Assembly (NCBI GenBank): GCA_021789095.1
Contig: JAJYJX010000074.1
Coordinates: forward strand, 1-11,357
Direction of reading: 5' to 3'
From: a bacterium
Lineage (GTDB): Bacteria; JAMCPX01
Length of the DNA stretch: 11,357 bases
The notes under the pieces were generated by a model. That model ran no database searches, had not been told where the DNA came from, and worked only from the letters and a program-made list of their open reading frames with translations. How positions within the stretch are numbered: position 1 is the stretch's first letter; each line of letters starts with the position of its first letter. Both the position numbers and the translations under genes were made by a program. Shown here piece by piece: positions 7,353 through 11,357 of the stretch.

Positions 7353-7381
7353 TTGACTAGAATTATATTCCAGATTATAAT
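7353..7381 (+). promoter_or_regulatory. Near-consensus sigma-70 promoter of the tetR gene, apparently leaderless
   Basis: TTGACT (7353-7358), a 17-base spacer, and a perfect TATAAT (7376-7381). The -10 box ends 6 bases before the ATG at 7388, so transcription should start at or within a base of the start codon. No Shine-Dalgarno sequence is present. It is the strongest promoter match in the window. Confidence 0.8.
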
Positions 7382-7385
7382 TCTA
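7358..7385. promoter_or_regulatory. Perfect 10-8-10 palindrome, probable TetR autoregulatory operator
   Basis: TAGAATTATA at 7358-7367 and its exact reverse complement TATAATTCTA at 7376-7385, with an 8-base spacer. It spans the promoter spacer and the whole -10 box immediately before the TetR-family gene. TetR dimers typically bind such palindromes of about 15-30 bases next to their own genes, so repression by blocking polymerase is the likely mode. Binding is inferred from position and symmetry. Confidence 0.7.
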
Positions 7386-7387
7386 AT

Positions 7388-7993
7388 ATGAAAAGAATGC
7401 ATGCACAATCCGGTTTCCGACAAAAAGAAATTATCAAAGCAGCACTGGATTGTTTTACCGAGATGGGATTCAATGAGACCACCATGGCGGATATATGCTT
7501 GCGGTCAAAAGCCAGCAACGGCAGCGTTTACCATCATTTTAAAAGCAAGGAACAGCTCGCTTCCGCCGTTTACCTTGAGGGAATACGTGAATACCAAACA
7601 GGCTTGCTTGGAGATCTCGACAAGGAGCACTATGCAACCCGTGGAATTACCGCAATGATACGGTATCACTTGAATTGGGTTGCCCGGAACCCTGAATGGT
7701 CGCGGTTTCTGTTCCAGAGACGTCACGAATCTTTTTTGGCCGTCACCGAAGAGGCAATAAATGCGTTGAATAAAGATTTTGCCCGAAGAATAGAAAATTG
7801 GTTCGCACGGCACATCAAAGCTGGGTCGATCAGAAAGATCCCGCTGGACATAATGATCGCAGTGATATTGGGACCATGCCAGGAATATGCGCGGCTGTAT
7901 CTGTCCGGGAAAGCACACACAAGAATGGATGAAGCCGTCCGTGAAATATCACGTGCCGCATGGGCCGCCCTTGCCCGTAAAAGAAATATATGA
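7388..7993 (+). CDS. TetR/AcrR-family transcriptional regulator
   Basis: A 201-residue DNA-binding repressor of normal length for the family. The N-terminal domain carries the helix-turn-helix at about 31-51 (TTMADICLRSKASNGSVYHHF), followed by the family hallmark FKSKEQL. The C-terminal ligand-binding and dimer region (about 65-200) is helical, and its ligand is not predictable. The start ATG at 7388 coincides with the expected transcription start of a near-consensus promoter. A second ATG at 7397 is possible but no better placed. A perfect palindrome covers the promoter, suggesting self-repression. It is the first gene of a plus-strand cassette, ending 22 bases before the hotdog-like gene, so it probably also controls that gene and the next. 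Confidence 0.95.
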   Translation: MKRMHAQSGFRQKEIIKAALDCFTEMGFNETTMADICLRSKASNGSVYHHFKSKEQLASAVYLEGIREYQTGLLGDLDKEHYATRGITAMIRYHLNWVARNPEWSRFLFQRRHESFLAVTEEAINALNKDFARRIENWFARHIKAGSIRKIPLDIMIAVILGPCQEYARLYLSGKAHTRMDEAVREISRAAWAALARKRNI

Positions 7994-8015
7994 CCTATCA
8001 TCAAAGGAGACAAGC

Positions 8016-8915
8016 ATGAAGATTGACCTTACGTTCACATTCAAAGAAAGACCTTCGGCTCTCTATACACTGTGGAAAGCTTTCAGGAACCGGAAAAGCA
8101 AGTATGTATCCGGATACCGGATGCCCGAAATTCATGCTAAAAAGGAAGGTCTCAGAATCGACGAAAAACATTTAAATGATTTTTATAAGATATGCGGGAT
8201 TTCCCGTACGTCATCCATATCGCTTCTCTATCCGTTCACTCTTGCTTATCCTTATATGCTGCGGATCTTATGCATGAAGGAGATGCCTTTTTCAATGTTC
8301 AAGGTTTTGAATACGCGCAATAGTATAACCATGTACCGGGATATGAGACCCGGTGAAAAGATCCGGATTGCGTGCAGGAATTCACCCATACGTATAGTCC
8401 CCAAAGGACTCGAAGTTAACATGGTTTCAGAGATCACAGCTGATGGAGAGAAAGTATGGGACATTATAGCAACATATTTTGCCCCCGGAAATTTCAGCGA
8501 AGGCGAAGCGACGTATATTGCCCCACGGCTTGAGCCTGTCCATGATGCGTCCATAACCCATGAATGGTATCTTGCCGCAAAAAACAGATTTAGATTTGCC
8601 CGTGTTTCCGGAGATACCAATGGGCTTCATTATTGGACGACGTATGCGAGGATGCTGGGATTTAAACGGGACTTTGCGCAACCCATCCGGGTTGTGGCAC
8701 ACATTGTTTCCCTCCTGCCCGTATCGGAAACAGGCACACCGCTCACGCTCGATTTCTTTCTTAAAGGTCCGGTATACTATGAAAATACCTTAATTCTTAG
8801 GAATCTGAATAGAGAACATAGGAATAGATTTGATCTCTATTGTAAAGGCAATGATAAACCGTGTATATCCGGGCAATTAAGTCAATTGGACATAAACAGA
8901 GATAACAGCAAATAA
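8016..8915 (+). CDS. Putative MaoC-like (double hotdog) acyl-thioester dehydratase/hydratase
   Basis: A 299-residue protein without signal peptide. The stretch at about 194-216 (FARVSGDTNGLHYWTTYARMLGF) matches the MaoC hydratase signature SGD.NP.H....A...GF, keeping Asp200, Asn202 and His205. The AHG(M) part is replaced by VVAHIV, so activity on enoyl-thioesters is plausible but unproven. The N-terminal half (about 60-170) would be the non-catalytic hotdog of a double-hotdog protein, and YRDMRPGEKI resembles the usual second-strand motif. The start is ATG 8016 with AAAGGAG at 8003-8009. An open reading from 7887 runs through the tetR gene in another frame and is not needed. Its position directly behind a TetR gene fits regulated acyl or lipid metabolism. 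The family call is by motif only. Confidence 0.65.
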   Translation: MKIDLTFTFKERPSALYTLWKAFRNRKSKYVSGYRMPEIHAKKEGLRIDEKHLNDFYKICGISRTSSISLLYPFTLAYPYMLRILCMKEMPFSMFKVLNTRNSITMYRDMRPGEKIRIACRNSPIRIVPKGLEVNMVSEITADGEKVWDIIATYFAPGNFSEGEATYIAPRLEPVHDASITHEWYLAAKNRFRFARVSGDTNGLHYWTTYARMLGFKRDFAQPIRVVAHIVSLLPVSETGTPLTLDFFLKGPVYYENTLILRNLNREHRNRFDLYCKGNDKPCISGQLSQLDINRDNSK

Positions 8916-8969
8916 CGAAGAAGGATGTATCTTTGTCAACCACGAAAAAATTTTAAAGGAGGTTACAAA

Positions 8970-9407
8970 ATGAAAGTAAGCGAAGAGGTATTTAAATCAT
9001 TGCAGGAACATCTCGGATACACTGATGAAGAAATGAAAATGTTCTATCAAAATCCAAGAAATGAAGATGTTATGTCACAGGTCCCTGCTTTAATGAATAA
9101 GACAATCATCGCAGAAGTAGTGGAATCCCACGGATGCAATAGTCAGCATAAAGTCGGCGATAAGCTCTACTTCGATGGTGCCGGCAATCTTATAACCAAA
9201 CTCAATCCAAAGAAAATTTGTATCTATGCCTTGTCTGTGGTGGCGCCATTGATCTTCACTTCAAATGAGCTGTTCTATGCAGGAACTGATCCCAATACGA
9301 TGCGTTTCAAGCGGACAGGCTGTTTTGATGTTGGGGTACGATGCGGCGGATGGGGTCATATTGTTCTGGAATTACGCGTAGAAGAACGCAAGAAAGACAA
9401 GGCCTGA
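8970..9407 (+). CDS. Small conserved protein, TIGR04076-like
   Basis: A 145-residue soluble protein with no signal peptide. From about residue 45 it resembles the TIGR04076 family of small cysteine-containing proteins of unknown function common in anaerobes. Features are VVESHGCNSQHKVGD, YFDGAGNLITK, a central LSVVAPLIF stretch, FKRTGCFDVGVRCGGWGHI and LELRVEER at the end. Cys56, Cys84, Cys118 and Cys125 are candidates for metal or thiol chemistry, but no role is established. The first 40 residues form a charged helical leader (SEEVFKSLQEHLGYTDEEM). The start is ATG 8970, set by a very strong AAAGGAGGT at 8955-8963; the ATG at 8925 is not supported. It is the last gene of the TetR cassette, 54 bases behind the MaoC-like gene and probably cotranscribed. 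Confidence 0.82.
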   Translation: MKVSEEVFKSLQEHLGYTDEEMKMFYQNPRNEDVMSQVPALMNKTIIAEVVESHGCNSQHKVGDKLYFDGAGNLITKLNPKKICIYALSVVAPLIFTSNELFYAGTDPNTMRFKRTGCFDVGVRCGGWGHIVLELRVEERKKDKA

Positions 9408-9516
9408 AAAATATAGACTACAATTATAGAGGAAGCTGTCCCCGGTTTACATAAAATCCTGGACAACAGAAGTGGAATGCCAAGAGTTCCTTCCCCTCTG
9501 AGTCGTTTAAACAAAA

Positions 9517-9551
9517 GCGCCCGGTGGGATTTGAACCCACGACCTGCGGAT
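9517..9551 (-). repeat. tRNA 3'-half fragment, right copy of the 35-base direct repeat (possible att site)
   Basis: Identical to 7263-7297 and in the same orientation: T arm GTGGG-TTCAAAT-CCCAC plus acceptor CGGGCGC on the minus strand, preceded by TCCGCAGGTC. The sequence diverges from the left copy beyond the anticodon stem, and no 5' tRNA half is present. The 225 bases between the TIGR04076-like gene and the lipoprotein gene (9408-9632) hold this fragment and a terminator. I see no further gene there. Confidence 0.75.
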
Positions 9552-9569
9552 GTCCATCTCAGATATCAG

Positions 9570-9605
9570 AAAAACCGGCGCCCCACATTTCGCTGGGCGC
9601 CGGTT
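9570..9605 (-). terminator. Rho-independent terminator of the lipoprotein gene
   Basis: On the minus strand an 11-base perfect GC-rich stem (AACCGGCGCCC at 9605-9595 pairing with 9583-9573) with an 11-base loop runs directly into five Ts (9574-9570). It begins about 28 bases past the lipoprotein stop. The plus strand has no T tract after the hairpin, so it should act mainly on minus-strand transcripts. Confidence 0.88.
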
Positions 9606-9632
9606 CATACTGCAGCAAAGATCCCGTACTAT

Positions 9633-11042
9633 TTACTGGAGTGGTATGAAACTTATTATGTGGTTGGCCAAAAGGTCATAGCTCGATGCAACCTTGTTGG
9701 TTGACGGCTCCTTGGGCGCTGCAAGCAGCCCCTTGAGATCAACAATTGCCATACAGGACGCTGTCTCATCTACCAGAAGGCCCATGGGCTTGCCGCCTAT
9801 AATAGCGGTAAATGCTGAAAGGCCATGAGGATCACCTACACTCATCCATGATGAAATGGCCGGACAATATGTCCCTACAGTGGTTGGTATCTGGGCTGAT
9901 GTATAAGATGTTACCGTAACACTTCCGCCTGAAGCTGTAGTAGGTAGCGTGGCAGCACCTATGCCGTCTCCAAACTCCTCTTCAAGAAACAGCACGTGAC
10001 TTGATGGCTCGATTACCATACCCGTTGTAAGCCATGTAGTTGGTGAATAAACGCTTTGCAGCGGAATAACGGTGTACGGCGCATCAAAGGTAGAAGTTGA
10101 ATCGTTGAACGTCGCTGCATTCATATTAAGAACCAGTAAAAGCGGCGTCCACTCGTGCCCGAGGGTCAGAATGCCTGTAGCTGCATCAATCGAAGCTGCA
10201 TCTGGTGTAAGCTGAGTAATATATAAGCCTGTGAGCTCCGGCAGGCCGTTTGCAGAGTCTACGGTTGTATCCACCATCCTTTTATTCCAGTGATAGATCT
10301 TGCCGGTGTTGACATCAATGACCCATAGATAGCTATTTGTGTAGCCAGAACCATACTCTGGAGAGTAGATTCTGTTTTTTACAGGATCATAACCGAAATT
10401 TTCCGTTGACAGATCCATAGGTGTCGTTGCAGCCGGATTGGATAAATAGGATTTTAATACTGTTCCTGAATAATTAACAACACGGTATCCGTCGCCTGAT
10501 GATACTATAAATCCATGATCAACAGAATCGATTATGACACCGCAGTTAATACAGCTTCCACCGCTGAAGCTTCCGGTCACGCTGTTCCCAAGATCATACT
10601 CTGTTGCTGTGGGAACGGATCCGCCGGCTATATAGCCCGATACATCAATAACCGCTACTTTTGAAGAGTCGTAACCAATGCATACGACCTTCAGGTTCGC
10701 TGCGTCCGCAGCACAACCGCCTAAACTGAATGATGTGGTTATAGTGATTCTTGACAATGCCATCTCATTCAGTTTTGGTGTGCCGTAAGAAGCTGTTGCA
10801 AAAGAAGAACCACTTTGTGATATCGGAAGAGCCATTACACCAGCAGGAGACGGGACAAAAGCAATTACCAGGCTCCCTGTACTGATCGTTGCAAGCCCTC
10901 CTGCTGTAGTGACAGAAGATGTTGATGGAGGCGCCTGATTGCCTCCTCCTCCACTGCTGCTTCCACAGCCTGCATACACTATGGTTAAGAATAAAACCAC
11001 CGCCAACACTTTGTAAATCTTTTCTTTTTTCCTGCTTACCAT
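9633..11042 (-). CDS. Secreted lipoprotein of unknown function, possibly beta-propeller-like
   Basis: A 469-residue protein with signal peptide and lipobox (VYAGC, Cys26), followed by a Gly/Ser linker (GSSSGGGG) and Thr/Ser-rich sequence. This suggests export and lipid anchoring at the envelope. The body is rich in short beta-strand patterns: KVAVIDVSGYI, YRVVNYSGTVLKSY, FGYDPVKNRIYSPEYG, YLWVIDVNTGKIYHW and MAIVDLKG. These resemble blades of YVTN/NHL-type propellers without a clear repeat consensus. Cysteines in SFSLGGCAAD, VVCIGYD and GGSCINCG may form disulfides. The start ATG 11042 has AAGGAGG about 6 bases upstream. It stands alone, ends in a strong terminator, and converges with the TetR cassette. 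I do not recognise a specific family. Confidence 0.88.
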   Translation of the reverse strand: MVSRKKEKIYKVLAVVLFLTIVYAGCGSSSGGGGNQAPPSTSSVTTAGGLATISTGSLVIAFVPSPAGVMALPISQSGSSFATASYGTPKLNEMALSRITITTSFSLGGCAADAANLKVVCIGYDSSKVAVIDVSGYIAGGSVPTATEYDLGNSVTGSFSGGSCINCGVIIDSVDHGFIVSSGDGYRVVNYSGTVLKSYLSNPAATTPMDLSTENFGYDPVKNRIYSPEYGSGYTNSYLWVIDVNTGKIYHWNKRMVDTTVDSANGLPELTGLYITQLTPDAASIDAATGILTLGHEWTPLLLVLNMNAATFNDSTSTFDAPYTVIPLQSVYSPTTWLTTGMVIEPSSHVLFLEEEFGDGIGAATLPTTASGGSVTVTSYTSAQIPTTVGTYCPAISSWMSVGDPHGLSAFTAIIGGKPMGLLVDETASCMAIVDLKGLLAAPKEPSTNKVASSYDLLANHIISFIPLQ

Positions 11043-11231
11043 TTCTTCCTCCTTTTTTTATGGTTTAAAATATGCACCTTTATGTATGTATAATAGGTAT
11101 ATTGGAGAATAAGGAAGTATTGCCTTTATTTTTTTTCAAATCATACAAAAACCATCAATGGCAACTCATTATATTATATAATAATTTTGATATTTCAGCA
11201 CACCTGTCAATGCATTCTATTAAAGATGTGC

Positions 11232-11269
11232 AAACATAAACATGGTAAACATGAAACATGGGTAAACAT
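11232..11269. repeat. Cluster of five AAACAT hexamers
   Basis: AAACAT occurs at 11232-11237, 11238-11243, 11247-11252, 11254-11259 and 11264-11269, five times in 38 bases. The last copy runs into the 18-base inverted repeat that follows. Together they form a compact structured block upstream of the lipoprotein gene. The remaining 11043-11231 stretch is AT-rich and contains no gene I can support. Confidence 0.6.
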
Positions 11270-11313
11270 AGGGACAACCCCCATATTGCAAAAATTATGG
11301 AGGTTGTCCCTAT
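11268..11313. repeat. 18-base inverted repeat (17/18), strong hairpin, REP/transposon-end-like
   Basis: ATAGGGACAACCCCCATA at 11268-11285 pairs with TATGGAGGTTGTCCCTAT at 11296-11313 with one mismatch, around a 10-base AT-rich loop. The core GGGACA motif recalls palindromes that I remember beside REP-associated tyrosine transposase genes in deltaproteobacterial genomes; that link is from memory only. No T tract follows on either strand. Confidence 0.75.
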
Positions 11314-11357
11314 ATTTGCTTGGTTGATTTATTTTCCTTAACGTATTGCTCAATACC
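11310..11357 (-). CDS. Possible C-terminal end of an ORF cut by the window edge
   Basis: The minus strand entering from the right edge is open for 15 codons (GIEQYVKENKSTKQI) before a TAG located inside the right arm of the 18-base inverted repeat. The charged composition is protein-like, and a transposase gene ending in its own flanking palindrome would be a familiar arrangement. Fifteen codons are far too few to be sure. Confidence 0.22.
   Translation of the reverse strand, partial: GIEQYVKENKSTKQI

Noticed and set aside
7887-8015. Upstream extension of the MaoC-like ORF to an ATG at 7887
   Set aside because: The extension overlaps the tetR coding sequence in another frame and has no ribosome site, while ATG 8016 has AAAGGAG.
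9477-9704. 75-codon plus-strand ORF containing RWDLNPRPAD
   Set aside because: That peptide is the antisense reading of a tRNA T arm and is a well-known spurious ORF. The ORF also crosses the terminator and the end of the lipoprotein gene.
11040-11110. Promoter of the lipoprotein gene (TATTAT on the minus strand)
   Set aside because: No acceptable -35 box lies 16-18 bases upstream, so the AT-rich match is not persuasive.
1-11357. CRISPR array, rRNA, prophage or defence system
   Set aside because: No regularly spaced repeats, rRNA-like sequence, phage structural genes or nuclease/helicase defence modules are visible.

Overview
The window reads as ordinary chromosomal DNA from a Gram-negative, probably anaerobic bacterium. 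A tripartite RND efflux system with an outer-membrane channel requires two membranes. The mix of a PEGA-domain Ser/Thr kinase, a LysM protein, a TRAP-type binding-protein fragment, lipoproteins and a Cys-rich TIGR04076-like protein is what I would expect in Nitrospirota or the former Deltaproteobacteria. No marker gene is present, so this placement is an inference.

Layout. (1) Positions 1-3168, minus strand: an efflux operon in the order outer-membrane factor, membrane fusion protein, RND pump. The pump runs off the left edge and the genes are translationally coupled (11-base overlap, then an ATGA overlap). (2) 3169-3490: gene-free, carrying two successive REP-like inverted repeats that start with the same 12 bases. 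(3) 3491-7180, minus strand: a metallo-beta-lactamase-fold hydrolase, a truncated DctP-like binding protein, a membrane-anchored Ser/Thr kinase with a PEGA tail, and a secreted triple-LysM protein. They are tightly packed and probably form one transcript. (4) 7263-9551: a 2.3-kb segment bracketed by 35-base direct repeats that are the 3' half of a tRNA gene. It holds a plus-strand cassette of a TetR regulator, a MaoC/hotdog-like protein and a TIGR04076-like protein. (5) 9570-11042, minus strand: a lipoprotein with its own intrinsic terminator. (6) 11043-11357: AT-rich DNA ending in an AAACAT cluster and a near-perfect 18-base inverted repeat, possibly the edge of a REP/transposase unit.

How the parts work together. 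The efflux operon exports small molecules. The kinase and LysM genes overlap by GTGA and look like an envelope-sensing pair. The TetR gene has a near-consensus promoter whose spacer and -10 box lie inside a perfect 10-8-10 palindrome, which suggests autorepression of the three-gene cassette. Both the TetR gene and the divergent hydrolase gene appear to be transcribed from their own start codons as leaderless mRNAs, whereas the two downstream cassette genes have strong Shine-Dalgarno sites. The least expected features are the tRNA-fragment bracket without a recombinase, the half binding protein ending exactly at the kinase start, and the paired leaderless promoters.
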